Shown: positions 1 to 11,090, counted from the stretch's first letter. The stretch is DNA of 64,000 nt from Serratia sp. Ag1 (GCF_000743355.1 NZ_JQEI01000030.1:1-64000), one strand, 5' to 3'. Translations and numbers: made by a program. Notes: a model not told the origin generated them from the sequence alone.

Positions 1-1
1 G

Positions 2-421
2 ATAGATACCACCAATGGGCAGGGCACGCTGTGCCAGGCCGGGCATCCAACGCCTTTTGTTATTGGTAGCGGCGGTGAGTTACAGGCTGTGGGGCAGGGT
101 GGCATGCCTGTGGGGTTGTTTCCTGACGCCGAGTATCAGGATAGTCACTTTACTCTCGGCGTTGGCGATCGCCTGTATCTGTATAGCGATGGGATTACCG
201 AGTGCGAAAACCACCAACAGGAACTTTATGGGGAGGAGCGCCTGCAACAGCTCTTGTGTGAATACCGAAAGTTACCGAAAAACCAGCTGTTTCAACGGGT
301 AGAGAAGGCATTAAGCGCCTGGCACAGCGGCGAAACCGATGCCTTGCAAGAGCAGGATAAAAAGCCGTCTCGGCCTTTTGCCGACGATATCTCGCTGATG
401 GCTATTGAACGCATAACCTGA
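2..421 (+). CDS. PP2C/SpoIIE-type serine phosphatase, C-terminal part
   Basis: Only the last 139 codons are in the window; the gene starts upstream. The reading frame opens at base 2 and shows the closing motifs of a PPM/SpoIIE-type metal-dependent phosphatase: AGHPTPFVI, then GQGGMPVGLF, then GDRLYLYSDGITE (a metal-binding Asp in SDG), and a final FADDISLMAIE. Enzymes of this family dephosphorylate serine or threonine in partner-switching systems, often as the output domain of a response regulator or HAMP protein. The N-terminal sensor part is not visible, so signal and partner cannot be given. An overlapping frame from base 15 is out of frame with these motifs. The gene ends 40 bp before a 115-bp repeat. 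Confidence 0.8.
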   Translation: MDTTNGQGTLCQAGHPTPFVIGSGGELQAVGQGGMPVGLFPDAEYQDSHFTLGVGDRLYLYSDGITECENHQQELYGEERLQQLLCEYRKLPKNQLFQRVEKALSAWHSGETDALQEQDKKPSRPFADDISLMAIERIT

Positions 422-461
422 AGAGTTTGAGTGGCGGGGAGCTGAATGTTCTTCAGGCTGC

Positions 462-576
462 TGACAAAGTTAGATATTAGGGAGAGCGTGCCGATGGGGT
501 CGTAGCGGCGTAAGCCGCCGGAGTGCCCCTCGGTGCGCTAGGCCCGGGTATCTCGGGTTAAAAGACCACTTTGTCA
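462..576. repeat. 115-bp inverted-repeat element, copy 1
   Basis: The element starts TGACAAAGT and ends with its exact complement ACTTTGTCA. A second copy of the same length lies at 25073-25187 and differs at about 12 positions (roughly 90% identity by eye). Inside is a hairpin GCGGC-gtaa-GCCGC (505-518) enclosed by a GGGG/CCCC pairing, followed by a weaker CCCG/CGGG stem. No protein is encoded. It behaves like a MITE-like or palindromic intergenic repeat. Similarity beyond the ends (CTCAG on the right in both copies) suggests the true unit is slightly longer. Confidence 0.85.
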
Positions 577-640
577 TTAAGCTCAGTGAAATACCTTCGG
601 GTACTTCACTCTCCCTTGCCACGGATCGCGGTATAACAGC

Positions 641-1705
641 ATGAATGACAGCAAAACGGTTTCTAATATTGTTTCCCGCTCTATGTTTTCTTTTCTGCAA
701 CAGCATGACGTCCCCGCCGCCTTGATCCATCGCCGTACTGGCATCACCCCCTATGAACTAACCCAGTCAGATACGCGAATTTCAGCAGCACAACACTATC
801 GCCTGATGATTCTGGTCGAAGAAAAGCGCGAATTTCTGTTTAGCGACTATCAGCCAGATCTCGCCTTAGCGGATATTTTCCGCTGCTGGGGTACCCTCTC
901 TTCACTCTTGACCAACAGCAGCAGTCTGCGTCAAGGGGTGGAGAATTACCTGAAATACCGCCCTATCATTGGGCAGACCGACCATATTCAGGTCTATGAA
1001 AACGATGAACAACTGATGCTGGAATACCTCAACAGCGGCCCCGAAATACTGAGCGCCTCGCTGGCATCACCATTGGGTAATTTCACTATTCTGGCGGAAC
1101 TCATCGGCCACTACGATCGCCAAACCTATGCTTCTATTCAGGTCACGCTGAAAGGGATCAGTGCCAATGCACGGCAATCCCAACAACTGTCATCGCTATT
1201 GGGTTTCAGTTGCCAGATGGGTGCTGCACGCAATACGCTTACCTTTAGCAAGCAACATATTGATCAGCCTTATGATTTTTATAACCACAAGCTGTTTGAG
1301 ACGATCCAGAAAGCCGCCGATAGCGAGATCAACACCATTATCAGCAACGCAACCCCGCTCACCCAAGAGGTGAAAAACTGCCTCAGGGCACATTACCAGA
1401 ACCCAACAGTGCATCAGCCCAATCCGGCTAATGAAATCACGCTGATTTGCCAAAAGATGTCGATACCACGCTGGACGCTGCAGCGTAAATTGCTGCACGA
1501 AGGCCAGAATTTTACTGAGTTGGCACAGCAGACCAAAATGGAAGAAGCTTGCCGCTTGCTGCAACAGCGCAACCTGACCCTCAGCGCTATCAGTGAACGG
1601 CTCGGCTTTTCATCTCAGGCCGCGTTCAGCCGTTTCTTTCGCAACAAGATGAACACCTCCCCACTGCGCTACCGCAATGGGCTCGCCACCTACGATAAAG
1701 CCTAA
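641..1705 (+). CDS. AraC family transcriptional regulator
   Basis: This 354-residue protein has the two-part layout of OruR/ArgR-like AraC regulators. An N-terminal effector domain of the arabinose-binding-protein type (about 20-210) is followed by a C-terminal AraC/XylS double helix-turn-helix (about 265-350). The second HTH reads LSAISERLGFSSQAAFSRFF followed by the family signature around SPLRYR. It should bind DNA as a ligand-responsive regulator. Neither neighbour (phosphatase fragment, dusC) suggests the target. The ATG at 641 has only a weak Shine-Dalgarno sequence. It ends 4 bp from the convergent dusC stop codon, so the two genes may share termination signals. Ligand unknown. Confidence 0.85.
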   Translation: MNDSKTVSNIVSRSMFSFLQQHDVPAALIHRRTGITPYELTQSDTRISAAQHYRLMILVEEKREFLFSDYQPDLALADIFRCWGTLSSLLTNSSSLRQGVENYLKYRPIIGQTDHIQVYENDEQLMLEYLNSGPEILSASLASPLGNFTILAELIGHYDRQTYASIQVTLKGISANARQSQQLSSLLGFSCQMGAARNTLTFSKQHIDQPYDFYNHKLFETIQKAADSEINTIISNATPLTQEVKNCLRAHYQNPTVHQPNPANEITLICQKMSIPRWTLQRKLLHEGQNFTELAQQTKMEEACRLLQQRNLTLSAISERLGFSSQAAFSRFFRNKMNTSPLRYRNGLATYDKA

Positions 1706-1709
1706 CGCC

Positions 1710-2645
1710 TCAGTTCGCCTGATTAATCACCCGTGCGATATCACTTGAGGTTTTCAGCACGCGGATCTCGGTGAACAACTCACTGGCTTCCTGATATTCT
1801 TTACGCAAATAGCTCAGCCACTGTTTGATACGTGCCACGTGGTACATGCCGGTATCACCCTGCTTTTCCAAGTGCACATATTTTTGCAGCAACTGCACTA
1901 CCTGCGGCCACGGCATGCGCGGCTCGTTGTACTTCACCATCCGGCTCAGGTTAGGCAAATTCAACGCACCGCGCCCTAGCATCACCGCATCGCAACCGGT
2001 CGCCTGCATACAGTCTTGCGCACTCTGGTAATCCCAGATTTCACCGTTGGCGATCACCGGAATAGACAACCGCTGGCGGATCTCGCCGATAGCAGGCCAG
2101 TTGATGCGATCGGCCTGATAACCATCCACTTTGGTGCGGCCATGTACCGTTAGTTCTGTGGCCCCGGCCTGCTGCACCGCGTCGGCGATCTCAACGCTGT
2201 GCTGGCTCGAATCCCATCCCAAACGCACTTTCACTGACACCGGCAAATGGGCGGGCACCGCCGCGCGCATCGCTTTGGCACCTTGGTAAATCAGCTCAGG
2301 ATCTTTTAGCAAAGTGGCACCACCACCGCTGCCGTTAACATGCTTTGAAGGGCAGCCACAGTTGAGATCGACCCCGTAAGAGCCTAGTTCCACGGCACGA
2401 GCAGCATTTTCCGCCAGCCATTGCGGATACTGACCAAGCAGTTGCACACGCACCAACGTCCCTGCAGGCGTGCGGCTAGCCTGTTCCAGTTCGGGGCATA
2501 GACGATAAAAGGATTTGGCGGGCAGCAGTTGATCGACCACGCGTAAGAACTCGGTGATGCAGAGATCGTAATCGTTCACCTCGGTGAGCAATTCCCGCAC
2601 CAACGAGTCGAGAACGCCCTCCATCGGAGCTAAAAGTACGCGCAT
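1710..2645 (-). CDS. dusC: tRNA-dihydrouridine(16) synthase DusC
   Basis: FMN-dependent enzyme that reduces U16 of tRNA to dihydrouridine. The 311-residue product is close to E. coli DusC (315). It begins [11 protein letters not shown] and has the [16 protein letters not shown] block with the expected catalytic Cys98, plus the HGRTK and NGEI flavin-binding strands of the Dus TIM barrel. I chose the ATG at 2645 because AGGAG lies just upstream and because the family starts here; a longer frame reaching 2813 would run into cdh. DusC rather than DusA or DusB is inferred from the N-terminus and overall similarity. Confidence 0.93.
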   Translation of the reverse strand: MRVLLAPMEGVLDSLVRELLTEVNDYDLCITEFLRVVDQLLPAKSFYRLCPELEQASRTPAGTLVRVQLLGQYPQWLAENAARAVELGSYGVDLNCGCPSKHVNGSGGGATLLKDPELIYQGAKAMRAAVPAHLPVSVKVRLGWDSSQHSVEIADAVQQAGATELTVHGRTKVDGYQADRINWPAIGEIRQRLSIPVIANGEIWDYQSAQDCMQATGCDAVMLGRGALNLPNLSRMVKYNEPRMPWPQVVQLLQKYVHLEKQGDTGMYHVARIKQWLSYLRKEYQEASELFTEIRVLKTSSDIARVINQAN

Positions 2646-2697
2646 GCTAACTCCTGCTAAAAAAGACGCGCAATAATACGGGCGAAAGGCCTCAGCA

Positions 2698-2731
2698 GAC
2701 AAGCAACTCGAATTATTTTGGGGATATAACC
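2698..2731. repeat. End fragment of a dispersed ~125-bp repeat
   Basis: The stretch CAAGCAACTCGAATTATTTT followed by GGG is identical to the right end of the full repeat at 36780-36906. Only this terminal part is present, between dusC and cdh, so this looks like a truncated copy. Confidence 0.7.
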
Positions 2732-2745
2732 AAAGCATCAGAAAT

Positions 2746-3534
2746 TTATTCTGCCGGGTGATTAAGTGCCAAAATCGCGCACGTCTTATCCAGTAATGAT
2801 TCGACCGATGCACGGTTACCGCTATCCCAACCGCGTTTGGTGGTCAGCAGGATAAAACCTGTTTGCCCTGAAAACTCGGTTGGCACCAACGCTACACCGT
2901 ACTCTGCTAGCTGCGATGGCGATAAATGAAAATGCTCAGCAACCGAGCGGATCGGGTAAATCCCCATCGCAGTCGGTTGCACCACCCGGCGGGCATAATA
3001 GGTATGACGCAATAACTTATCGGGCAATGCCGACCACGTCTCCTGTATATAAGGACGTTCTGCCTGCAGTTGACGGTACACGTCCTCACGCAGGCAGGTC
3101 AGGTGAATATGCAACTGATTCTGACTGCGGCCATAAGCCGAATTGATTGCCATTCCCAACCTCTCGTCAGGCACTGGCTGGCCATATTCGGACGTTAACC
3201 GGTGACGCATCAACCAGGCATAGCCAAAGTAATCCGTGCGCCCATCCAGCAAAAGCTGAGGGCTTTCAATACCCGATAACGGCGTAGTGGGAACCAGAAT
3301 AAAATGATAAGGGTAACGCGGATTCTGAATAACGCTGAACCCCTGCTCTTTCCCTTGACCTGGTGGCATATAAACCTGCTGGCAAGGGGCCGGATCCTGC
3401 TGGTGCTGATAATTGACCATGCAGAGCTTATCCACCACGCCCCACAAAGCATCTGAACGCGCACATCCTGCCAGCAACAATACCCCCAACAACACGAGCC
3501 CCTGCCGGCTGCACAAACGAGTAAATTTTATCAT
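2746..3534 (-). CDS. cdh: CDP-diacylglycerol diphosphatase Cdh
   Basis: Hydrolyses CDP-diacylglycerol to CMP and phosphatidate. The 262-residue protein matches E. coli Cdh in length (251) and landmarks: the [15 protein letters not shown] block, then [10 protein letters not shown] with the HIT-like histidines H142 and H144, then a YARRVV region. The N-terminus is a hydrophobic signal ending LLLAGC, a lipobox with Cys24. This suggests an inner- or outer-membrane lipoprotein, unlike E. coli Cdh, which has a plain membrane anchor. It appears monocistronic, transcribed toward dusC. The lipoprotein reading is inference from the lipobox. Confidence 0.9.
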   Translation of the reverse strand: MIKFTRLCSRQGLVLLGVLLLAGCARSDALWGVVDKLCMVNYQHQQDPAPCQQVYMPPGQGKEQGFSVIQNPRYPYHFILVPTTPLSGIESPQLLLDGRTDYFGYAWLMRHRLTSEYGQPVPDERLGMAINSAYGRSQNQLHIHLTCLREDVYRQLQAERPYIQETWSALPDKLLRHTYYARRVVQPTAMGIYPIRSVAEHFHLSPSQLAEYGVALVPTEFSGQTGFILLTTKRGWDSGNRASVESLLDKTCAILALNHPAE

Positions 3535-3579
3535 CTGTTTCTCGGTTTTATAACGTGAGAACCACCAGAAATTTTCTCC

Positions 3580-3620
3580 AAAAACAAAAACCCCCCGTCA
3601 GCCTAGCGCTCACAGGGGGT
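3580..3620 (-). terminator. Rho-independent terminator of rhlE
   Basis: On the minus strand a stem of CCCCC/GGGGG is followed by TTTTTGTTTTT. It lies 42 bp past the rhlE stop codon. Confidence 0.8.
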
Positions 3621-3661
3621 AGGTACTCTCTTATTTACCACCAAGAGAGTGGCTTTGTCGC

Positions 3662-5026
3662 TTACTCGCCCGGCTTGCGGTTGCGTGGACGGCGCGCAGG
3701 TGCCCCGGAACGCGGTTTGCCATCACCCTGTGGGCGAGCGCCGCCGCCAGAGCGATTTTCGTGCTGACCACCACCGTTGCCGCTACGTTGCCCACCGTGC
3801 CCCGCACGCTGACCACCGCCGTTATTCCGTGGCGCACCACGGCCACCGCCCTGACGCCCGTTGATGATCGGTTCCGCCTTAATCGACGGATCCGGCTCAT
3901 AACCCGGCAGGGCAATGCGTGGGATCTCACGCTTCAGCAGGCGTTCAATGTCGCGCAGCAGTTTGTGTTCATCCACGCACACCAGTGAAATCGCTTCACC
4001 AGTACGTTCTGCACGGCCAGTACGGCCAATACGGTGCACATAATCTTCTGGTACGTTTGGCAGTTCGTAGTTCACCACATGCGGCAACTGATCGATATCC
4101 AGGCCACGAGCGGCAATATCGGTCGCCACCAGCACGCGGATTTTACCGTCTTTAAAATCGGCCAGCGCACGAGTACGCGCACCCTGGCTTTTGTTACCGT
4201 GGATCGCCGCCGCCGTGATGCCATCTTTATTCAGCTGTTCAGCCAGATGGTTAGCGCCATGCTTGGTACGGTTAAATACCAGCACCTGCTTCCAGTCACC
4301 TTCGCCAATCATCTGGGAAAGCAGTTCACGCTTGCGCTTTTTATCCACAAAGTGAACGCTCTGCTCGATCTGCTCAGAAGCGGTGTTACGGCGAGCCACT
4401 TCCACCGACGCCGGGTTGTGCAGCAGTTTGTTGGCCAGCGCTTTAATCTCGTCAGAGAACGTGGCAGAGAACAGCAGGTTCTGGCGCTTCGGTGGCAATT
4501 TAGCCAGCACGCGACGGATATCATGGATAAAGCCCATATCCAACATGCGGTCTGCTTCATCCAGCACCAGAATTTCAATTTTGGACAGATCAACCGCGTT
4601 CTGATGCTCCAGATCCAGCAGGCGGCCCGGTGTTGCCACCAGAATATCCACGCCACCGCGCAGCTTCATCATCTGCGGGTTAATGCTCACGCCGCCAAAC
4701 ACCACCAGCGAACGCAAACGCAGGTATTTGCTGTAGGATTCGACGTTTTCACCGATCTGAGCGGCCAGTTCGCGGGTTGGCGTCAGAATCAGCGCCCGCA
4801 CCGGACGGCGGCCTTTATTCGGATGATCGTGCTTGCTCAGCAATTGCAACAACGGCAGAGTAAAACCAGCGGTTTTACCCGTACCGGTCTGTGCACTGGC
4901 CATCAGGTCACGACCTTCCAAAACCACAGGGATTGCCTGACGTTGAATTGGCGTAGGTTCGCGATAGCCCTGTTCTTCAACAGCGCGCAGAATTTCGGCA
5001 CCTAAGCCGAGGTTTTCAAATGACAT
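3662..5026 (-). CDS. rhlE: ATP-dependent RNA helicase RhlE (DEAD box)
   Basis: DEAD-box RNA helicase involved in ribosome maturation and RNA remodelling; cytoplasmic. All family motifs are present in order in 454 residues: Q motif (about 3-28), Walker A AQTGTGKT (45-52), [18 protein letters not shown] (about 155), LFSATF, ARGLD and HRIGRTGR. From about residue 385 the tail is rich in Gly, Arg, Asn and Gln ([13 protein letters not shown] type), a low-complexity RNA-binding extension as in other RhlE proteins. The gene is divergent from cecR across a 334-bp region, as in E. coli. The long frames on the opposite strand are shadows of this gene. Confidence 0.95.
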   Translation of the reverse strand: MSFENLGLGAEILRAVEEQGYREPTPIQRQAIPVVLEGRDLMASAQTGTGKTAGFTLPLLQLLSKHDHPNKGRRPVRALILTPTRELAAQIGENVESYSKYLRLRSLVVFGGVSINPQMMKLRGGVDILVATPGRLLDLEHQNAVDLSKIEILVLDEADRMLDMGFIHDIRRVLAKLPPKRQNLLFSATFSDEIKALANKLLHNPASVEVARRNTASEQIEQSVHFVDKKRKRELLSQMIGEGDWKQVLVFNRTKHGANHLAEQLNKDGITAAAIHGNKSQGARTRALADFKDGKIRVLVATDIAARGLDIDQLPHVVNYELPNVPEDYVHRIGRTGRAERTGEAISLVCVDEHKLLRDIERLLKREIPRIALPGYEPDPSIKAEPIINGRQGGGRGAPRNNGGGQRAGHGGQRSGNGGGQHENRSGGGARPQGDGKPRSGAPARRPRNRKPGE

Positions 5027-5360
5027 AGTAGAGAAAAACTCCAGATCCCCCCTAACCTAAACAATGTTCGGTGCAGTTTCCTGGGAGGATGATCAGACGG
5101 GGCATAGGGCGGTGCTCGCATTTTTATTAACGGCACCACTTTGGCATACCACGAGGAATTGGCACAAACTGCAGTGCACCAAGAGTTTGATTGTAACAGA
5201 AGTCGAATAAAAAAAAGCGATTTTGCATAAGCCGGTGCCAATTAACGGCTGAAAAAGGAGGATACGCGGGTAATCCCAGACTAAATGCAGGCTTTTATTT
5301 ACATTCCGTAACTTCGGGCCTAAAGTTAATCAATCATATGATTAACTTTAGCGAGTAGTC
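5027..5360. promoter_or_regulatory. rhlE-cecR divergent intergenic region
   Basis: 334 bp between two divergent starts. It must hold the rhlE promoter and 5' UTR on the left and the cecR promoter on the right. The only clear element is the long palindrome at 5321-5350 (separate entry). An A-rich stretch at about 5209-5222 lies upstream of rhlE. No small gene is evident. Confidence 0.5.
5321..5350. promoter_or_regulatory. Probable CecR operator
   Basis: A perfect 12-6-12 inverted repeat: TAAAGTTAATCA, six bases, TGATTAACTTTA. It ends 10 bp before the cecR ATG. TetR-type repressors such as CecR bind palindromes of this kind upstream of their own genes, so autoregulation of cecR-ybhGFSR is likely. 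Assignment to CecR is by position. Confidence 0.7.
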
Positions 5361-6059
5361 ATGGCATCCGTCGAAAATCAGTACACCCCCAGCCGGGCAC
5401 GCGGTGAACAAGCGCGTCAGCAGCTGCTCGCCGCAGCGATTGAAGTGTTTGGCGAGTATGGGATCCAGGGAGCGACTACCCGAGAAATCGCCCAGCGTGC
5501 CGGGCAGAACATCGCCGCGATTACCTATTATTTCAACTCGAAAGAAGGGTTGTATCTGGCAGTAGCTCAATGGATCGCCGACTTTATTCAACAATCGTTC
5601 CATGCACAGAGCCAGGAGGTCGAAAATTTCTGGCTGCTGCCCGCCGCACAGCGCACGCCGGAACAACATCTGTACCACCTCAAACGCGGTTTGTTGGACT
5701 TCAGTGAATTAATGACCCAGCCGCAGACGCTCAATCTGAGCAAAATCATGTCGCGCGAACAGCTTTCACCCACCGACGCTTATCCGCTGATCCACCAACA
5801 GGTGATTGCACCATTACACCAGATGCTATGCCGCTTGCTGGCGGGCTATACCGGTCTGGATGCGCAATCCACCAAGATTGTGTTGCACACCCATGCGCTG
5901 ATAGGCGAGGTGTTGTCATTCCGCGTCGCGCGTGAAACCGTGCGCCGTCAGGCAGGCTGGCAGCAGATTGGCAGCGATGAGGCAGCACAAATCAGCGCCG
6001 TGCTGGCTGAGCATATCGATATTCTGGTTAACGGGTTGCGCCAACGTTACGGCGCATAG
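5361..6059 (+). CDS. cecR: TetR-type transcriptional regulator CecR
   Basis: 232-residue TetR family repressor (E. coli CecR/YbiH 223). The DNA-binding domain is at about 15-65, with the helix-turn-helix around [20 protein letters not shown]. The rest is the all-helical ligand-binding and dimer domain of the CecR type. In E. coli CecR controls the ybhGFSR exporter and rhlE and affects tolerance to cefoperazone and chloramphenicol. The same neighbours are present here: rhlE divergent upstream, and ybhG 35 bp downstream in the same direction. The palindrome before the start supports autoregulation. Confidence 0.9.
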   Translation: MASVENQYTPSRARGEQARQQLLAAAIEVFGEYGIQGATTREIAQRAGQNIAAITYYFNSKEGLYLAVAQWIADFIQQSFHAQSQEVENFWLLPAAQRTPEQHLYHLKRGLLDFSELMTQPQTLNLSKIMSREQLSPTDAYPLIHQQVIAPLHQMLCRLLAGYTGLDAQSTKIVLHTHALIGEVLSFRVARETVRRQAGWQQIGSDEAAQISAVLAEHIDILVNGLRQRYGA

Positions 6060-6094
6060 CCCCTTTTTTCACACTGCAACTGGCAGGAAGCATG

Positions 6095-7081
6095 ATGAAC
6101 AAGAAAAGCATTGCCATTATCAGCGGAGTTATCGTGATAATTGCCGCTGCCGCCTACGGCTTCTGGCATTACCAGCAACAACAGGAAAAACCGCTGACGC
6201 TGTACGGTAACGTAGATATCCGCACGGTGAATCTGGGTTTCCGCGTTGATGGCCGTCTCGCCACGCTGATGGTCGACGAAGGTGACAGCGTGCAGCCGGG
6301 GCAATTGCTCGGCAAACTGGATGATGGCCCATACCTTAATGCGCTGCTGCAGGCACAGGCCAATGTCGCCAGCGCCACCGCCAAACTGGCGCTGTTGCAG
6401 GCGGGTTATCGTGATGAAGAGATCGCCCAAGTGCGTTCGGAAGTGGCGCAGCGCCTTTCGGCCTTCAACTACGCCGACAGCTTCCTGCAGCGGCAGCAAG
6501 GATTATGGGCCAAAAAAGCCACCTCCGCCGACGCCTTGGAAGACGCCCGCACCCTACGCAATCAGGCGCAAGCCAACCTGCAGGCGGCGAAAGATAAACT
6601 GGCCCAATATTTGAGCGGTAATCGCCCGCAGGAAATCGCTGCCGCCAAAGCCAATCTGGCTCAAACCGCAGCAGTGCTGGCACAGACACAGCTAAACCTG
6701 CAAGACACCACCCTGACTTCCCCTTCTGCCGGTACTGTGCTGACGCGGGCGGTTGAACCCGGCACCATGCTCGGTGCAGGCAGCACGGTATTGACTCTGT
6801 CACTGACCGAACCGGTCTGGGTACGCGCCTATATCAATGAAACCCACCTGGGCAAAGCGGTGCAAGGAGCAGAACTGCGCATTTATACCGACAGCCGCCC
6901 CGGTAAGCCCTACCACGGCAAGATTGGTTTTGTGTCACCCACCGCCGAATTCACGCCAAAAAGCGTCGAAACACCGGATTTGCGTACCGATCTGGTTTAT
7001 CGCCTGCGGGTCATTGTCACCGATGCCGACGAGGCGCTACGCCAGGGTATGCCGGTCACTATCCGTTTCACACAGCCGTAA
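6095..7081 (+). CDS. ybhG: HlyD-family periplasmic adaptor YbhG
   Basis: Membrane-fusion protein of the YbhGFSR ABC exporter; it bridges the inner-membrane transporter and the outer membrane. 328 residues (E. coli about 332), with an N-terminal signal anchor (about 5-22), a lipoyl-like barrel starting [19 protein letters not shown], a long coiled-coil hairpin (about 85-190) and the closing beta domain with [10 protein letters not shown] and [15 protein letters not shown] codons at 6092 and 6095 are adjacent. I chose 6095 because its spacing from AGGAAG is better. Second gene of the cecR operon. Confidence 0.92.
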   Translation: MNKKSIAIISGVIVIIAAAAYGFWHYQQQQEKPLTLYGNVDIRTVNLGFRVDGRLATLMVDEGDSVQPGQLLGKLDDGPYLNALLQAQANVASATAKLALLQAGYRDEEIAQVRSEVAQRLSAFNYADSFLQRQQGLWAKKATSADALEDARTLRNQAQANLQAAKDKLAQYLSGNRPQEIAAAKANLAQTAAVLAQTQLNLQDTTLTSPSAGTVLTRAVEPGTMLGAGSTVLTLSLTEPVWVRAYINETHLGKAVQGAELRIYTDSRPGKPYHGKIGFVSPTAEFTPKSVETPDLRTDLVYRLRVIVTDADEALRQGMPVTIRFTQP

Positions 7082-7090
7082 GGAAGGGTG

Positions 7091-8827
7091 ATGGAACAGG
7101 CACATACCATTGAGCTGGTGGCATTGGAAAAGCGCTTCCCGTCACTCGCCAAACCGGCGGTTGCCAGCCTGACAACCACATTGCGCAGCGGCGCAGTTAC
7201 CGGGCTGGTCGGCCCCGATGGCGCAGGTAAAACCACCCTGTTACGCATGCTGGCCGGGTTGTTGAAACCCAGCTGCGGCCAACTGCGCGTCGCCGGGCTG
7301 GATCCGATCGCTCAAGACCGCCAACTGCATGCCATTCTCGGCTATATGCCACAAAAGTTCGGGCTGTATGAAGACCTGACGGTGATGGAAAACCTGACGC
7401 TGTACGCCGATCTGCGCGGTGTCACTGGCGATCTGCGCAAGCAAACCTTCGAACGGCTGCTGACTTTTACCGATCTGACGCGTTTCACCGAGCGCCTGGC
7501 GGGCAAGCTTTCTGGCGGCATGAAGCAGAAACTCGGGCTGGCCTGCACGCTGCTCGGCCAACCGCAGGTGTTGTTGCTGGACGAACCCGGCGTCGGCGTC
7601 GATCCTATCTCACGCCGCGAACTGTGGCGCATGGTGCATGAACTGGCCAATGACGGCATGCTGATCCTGTGGAGCACTTCGTATCTGGATGAAGCCGAAC
7701 AGTGCCGCGAAGTGTTGCTGATGAACGAGGGCGAATTGCTGTTCAGCGGTGCGCCACAAGAGCTCACCCAACGTATGGCCGGGCGTACGGTACTAATTGA
7801 TGCCCCGGCGGGTAGCCACCGGGCGCTGTTGCAGCGGGCGATCTGCCTGCCCACCGTGAGCGATGGCGTTATTCAGGGCAAATATCTGCGCTTAATCCTG
7901 AAAGCGGGAGAAGATCATCAGCAGGTATTACGCGATCTGGCGCTGCCTGCGGCGGAGTTGACCGAAGCGGACCCGCGTTTTGAAGATGCGTTTATCGATC
8001 TGCTCGGCGGTGGGCCAAACAGCAAGTCGGCGCTGGCAGAAATCATGCCTAACGTGGCGGGCAACAGCGCGGAAACGGTGATCGAAGCGCAGGGATTAAC
8101 CAAGAGGTTCGGTCATTTTGCCGCCACCGATCATGTGGATTTCAAAGTGCAGCGCGGGGAAATCTTTGGCCTGCTCGGGCCCAATGGAGCCGGTAAATCC
8201 ACCACCTTCAAAATGATGTGCGGCCTCCTGGTGCCAAGCGACGGCAAGGCGCTGGTGCTGGGCATGGATCTGAAAACCAGTTCCGGCAAAGCACGCCAGC
8301 ACCTGGGCTATATGGCGCAAAAGTTCTCGCTGTATGGCAACCTGACAGTGGCACAAAACCTGAAGTTTTTCTCTGGCGTGTATGGTTTGAGCGGCAAAGC
8401 GCAGCGCAACAAAATCCACGAAATGTCTACCGCCTTCAACTTTGGCCCGATCCTCAACCAAACGCCGGACTCTTTGCCACTCGGTTTCAAACAGCGGCTG
8501 GCACTGGCCTGCGCGCTAATGCATGAGCCGGATATTCTGTTTCTTGATGAGCCTACCTCGGGGGTTGATCCCCTTACCCGGCGCGAGTTTTGGTTACATA
8601 TCAACGGTATGGTGGATAAAGGTGTCACGGTGATGGTCACCACCCACTTTATGGACGAAGCGGAATACTGCGATCGCATTGGGTTGGTGTATCGCGGCAA
8701 GATTATCGCCGCCGGTACGCCGGACTCCCTCAAACAGCAGGTCGCCAATGCTGACAATCCTAATCCCTCAATGGAACAGGCGTTTATCGAACTGGTGCAG
8801 GGTTACGATCGGGAGGCAACCTTATGA
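7091..8827 (+). CDS. ybhF: ABC exporter ATPase YbhF (two fused NBDs)
   Basis: The 578-residue product (E. coli 578) carries two nucleotide-binding domains. NBD1 has Walker [10 protein letters not shown], signature LSGGMKQKL and Walker B VLLLDEP. NBD2 begins near residue 330 with GPNGAGKST, a divergent signature LPLGFKQRL and ILFLDEP. The odd second signature is normal for YbhF and is not damage. It powers the YbhS/YbhR permease pair; the system is implicated in drug and cation export. ATG at 7091 is preferred over GTG at 7088 because of the AGGAAGG at 7081. It overlaps ybhS by 4 nt (ATGA). Confidence 0.93.
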   Translation: MEQAHTIELVALEKRFPSLAKPAVASLTTTLRSGAVTGLVGPDGAGKTTLLRMLAGLLKPSCGQLRVAGLDPIAQDRQLHAILGYMPQKFGLYEDLTVMENLTLYADLRGVTGDLRKQTFERLLTFTDLTRFTERLAGKLSGGMKQKLGLACTLLGQPQVLLLDEPGVGVDPISRRELWRMVHELANDGMLILWSTSYLDEAEQCREVLLMNEGELLFSGAPQELTQRMAGRTVLIDAPAGSHRALLQRAICLPTVSDGVIQGKYLRLILKAGEDHQQVLRDLALPAAELTEADPRFEDAFIDLLGGGPNSKSALAEIMPNVAGNSAETVIEAQGLTKRFGHFAATDHVDFKVQRGEIFGLLGPNGAGKSTTFKMMCGLLVPSDGKALVLGMDLKTSSGKARQHLGYMAQKFSLYGNLTVAQNLKFFSGVYGLSGKAQRNKIHEMSTAFNFGPILNQTPDSLPLGFKQRLALACALMHEPDILFLDEPTSGVDPLTRREFWLHINGMVDKGVTVMVTTHFMDEAEYCDRIGLVYRGKIIAAGTPDSLKQQVANADNPNPSMEQAFIELVQGYDREATL

Positions 8828-9960
8828 GCGATCACAGCGGCTTTTCCTGGCGGCGCTTGCGCGCGCTGTGCCTGAAAGAAACCCGGCAAATCCTGCGCGA
8901 CCCAAGCAGTGGCCTGATCGCCTTTGTCATCCCACTGATGCTGCTGTTTATCTTCGGTTACGGCATCAATCTGGATTCCAGCAAGCTGCGCCTGGGGATC
9001 CTGATGGAACAGCACAGTGAAGAAGCCCGCGATCTGGCCAACGCTTTTGCCGGTTCGCCCTATATTCAACCGACCATCAGCGATAATCGCCAGCAATTGA
9101 TTGCCATGATGCAGGCCGGCAGCATCCGTGGGCTGGTGGTGATCCCCAACGACTTCGCCGAACATCTGGCACGGCCCACCGATCGTGCACCGTTGCAGGT
9201 GATTACCGACGGCAGCGAACCCAATACCGCCAACTTTGTGCAAGGTTATACCCAAGGTGTCTGGCAGATTTGGCAACAACAGCGCGCCACCGATCGCGGG
9301 CAGGAAGATAAACCGCTGATCGAGATCCAGATGCGTTACTGGTTTAACCCGGCGGCAATCAGCCAGCATTTTATTATCCCTGGGGCAATTACCATCATTA
9401 TGACGGTGATCGGCGCGATTCTGACTTCGCTGGTGATCGCCCGTGAATGGGAACGCGGCACCATGGAAGCACTGCTTTCTACTCAAGTGACGCGCAGCGA
9501 GCTATTGCTCTCCAAACTGGTGCCTTATTACTTTCTCGGCATGATTGCCATGGTGCTGTGCATGGTGGTTTCAGTGTTTGTGCTCGGCGTGCCCTATAGA
9601 GGGTCATTAATCATCCTGCTGGTGATCAGCAGCCTGTTCCTGGCCAGCACGCTCGGTATGGGGCTGCTGATTTCCACCATTACCCGCAACCAGTTCAACG
9701 CGGCGATGGTGGCGCTGAACGCCGCTTTTCTGCCTTCGATTATGCTTTCCGGCTTTATTTTCCAGATCGACAGCATGCCCGCCGTGGTGCGCGCGGTGAC
9801 CTATATCATTCCAGCGCGTTATTTTGTCAGCACCCTCCAGACGCTGTTTCTGGCGGGCAATATCGGTAGCGTCCTGTTGGTTAACCTGCTGTTTCTGATC
9901 GCTTCTGCAGTGGTATTTATCGGCCTGACGGCCTGGAAAACCCCACGCCGACTGGATTGA
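8824..9960 (+). CDS. ybhS: ABC exporter permease YbhS
   Basis: 378-residue ABC-2-type permease (E. coli 377) with one N-terminal membrane helix (about 30-50), a large periplasmic domain to about residue 175, then five further membrane segments. The sequence [15 protein letters not shown] after the second helix is the typical ABC-2 coupling region. It forms a heterodimer with YbhR, driven by YbhF. The start overlaps the ybhF stop by 4 nt, indicating translational coupling. Confidence 0.92.
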   Translation: MSDHSGFSWRRLRALCLKETRQILRDPSSGLIAFVIPLMLLFIFGYGINLDSSKLRLGILMEQHSEEARDLANAFAGSPYIQPTISDNRQQLIAMMQAGSIRGLVVIPNDFAEHLARPTDRAPLQVITDGSEPNTANFVQGYTQGVWQIWQQQRATDRGQEDKPLIEIQMRYWFNPAAISQHFIIPGAITIIMTVIGAILTSLVIAREWERGTMEALLSTQVTRSELLLSKLVPYYFLGMIAMVLCMVVSVFVLGVPYRGSLIILLVISSLFLASTLGMGLLISTITRNQFNAAMVALNAAFLPSIMLSGFIFQIDSMPAVVRAVTYIIPARYFVSTLQTLFLAGNIGSVLLVNLLFLIASAVVFIGLTAWKTPRRLD

Positions 9961-9969
9961 GGAGAGAAT

Positions 9970-11076
9970 ATGTTTCACCGCCTGTGGACTCTGATCGTCA
10001 AAGAAATGCAGTCGCTGCTGCGCGATCCGCAAACCCGCGCCATTCTGGTGATGCCGGTGATCCTGCAGGTGCTGCTGTTCCCGTTTGCCGCTACGCTGGA
10101 GGTGACCAATGCCACCATCGCGGTATACAGCGAGGACAGCGGCCAAGCCTCGATCGAGCTGACACAACGTTTTGCCAAGGCCAAGGCATTTTCACAGGTG
10201 TTGTTACTGCGCAGCCCACAGGAGATCAAACCCACTATCGATAACCAGAAAGCACTGCTGCTGATCCGCTTCCCGGCCAACTTCTCACGCGATATCGCCA
10301 GCGGCAATACGGCAGCCTTGCAGCTAATCCTTGATGGCCGTAACTCCAACAGCGCGCAGATCGCCGCCAACTATGTGCAGCGCATCGTACAGGATTATCA
10401 GAACGAACTGATCGGCGGGCGCGCCAAACCCAACAACAGCGAACTGGTGGTACGCAACTGGTATAACCCGAATCTGGATTACAAATGGTTCGTGGTACCT
10501 TCATTGATAGCGATGATCACCACCATCGGCGTGATGATTGTGACATCGCTTTCGGTCGCACGGGAACGGGAACAGGGCACGCTGGAGCAGTTACTGGTGT
10601 CGCCGCTGACCACCTGGCAGATCTTTATTGGCAAAGCGGTGCCTGCACTGATCGTGGCAACCTTTCAGGCTTCGATCGTGCTGTTTATCGGTATCTTTGC
10701 TTATCAGATCCCGTTTGCCGGTTCGCTGCTGCTGTTCTACGCCACCATGCTGATTTACGGGCTTTCGCTGGTCGGATTCGGGCTGCTGATTTCCTCATTA
10801 TGCAACACGCAGCAACAGGCGTTTATTGGGGTTTTCGTGTTTATGATGCCAGCGATCCTGCTTTCCGGTTATGTGTCGCCAGTAGAGAATATGCCCGTGT
10901 GGTTGCAACATCTCACCTGGGCTAACCCTATCCGCCACTTCACCGATATCACCAAACAAATCTATCTGAAAGATGCCAGTTTCAGCATTATCTGGCACAG
11001 CCTGTGGCCATTGCTGGCGATCACCGCCACTACCGGCAGCGCCGCTTATGCGATGTTTAGAAGGAAGATTGCTTAA
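9970..11076 (+). CDS. ybhR: ABC exporter permease YbhR
   Basis: 368-residue ABC-2-type permease (E. coli 368), paralogous to YbhS with the same topology: N-terminal helix, periplasmic domain, then five membrane helices. The coupling motif reads [16 protein letters not shown]. It is the last gene of the cecR-ybhGFSR operon, 9 bp after ybhS, with GGAGAG as ribosome-binding site. In E. coli ybhQ, ybhP, clsB, ybhN and ybhM separate it from ybhL; here ybhL follows directly. Confidence 0.92.
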   Translation: MFHRLWTLIVKEMQSLLRDPQTRAILVMPVILQVLLFPFAATLEVTNATIAVYSEDSGQASIELTQRFAKAKAFSQVLLLRSPQEIKPTIDNQKALLLIRFPANFSRDIASGNTAALQLILDGRNSNSAQIAANYVQRIVQDYQNELIGGRAKPNNSELVVRNWYNPNLDYKWFVVPSLIAMITTIGVMIVTSLSVAREREQGTLEQLLVSPLTTWQIFIGKAVPALIVATFQASIVLFIGIFAYQIPFAGSLLLFYATMLIYGLSLVGFGLLISSLCNTQQQAFIGVFVFMMPAILLSGYVSPVENMPVWLQHLTWANPIRHFTDITKQIYLKDASFSIIWHSLWPLLAITATTGSAAYAMFRRKIA

Positions 11077-11090
11077 CAGAAGGAAAAGAT

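Noticed and set aside
4034-5005. Long open frame on the strand opposite rhlE (323 codons)
   Set aside because: Mirror of rhlE codon bias; His/Gln-rich product with no family features.
8461-8500. Divergent signature LPLGF in the second NBD of YbhF as damage
   Set aside because: E. coli YbhF has the same divergent motif, so it is a family trait.
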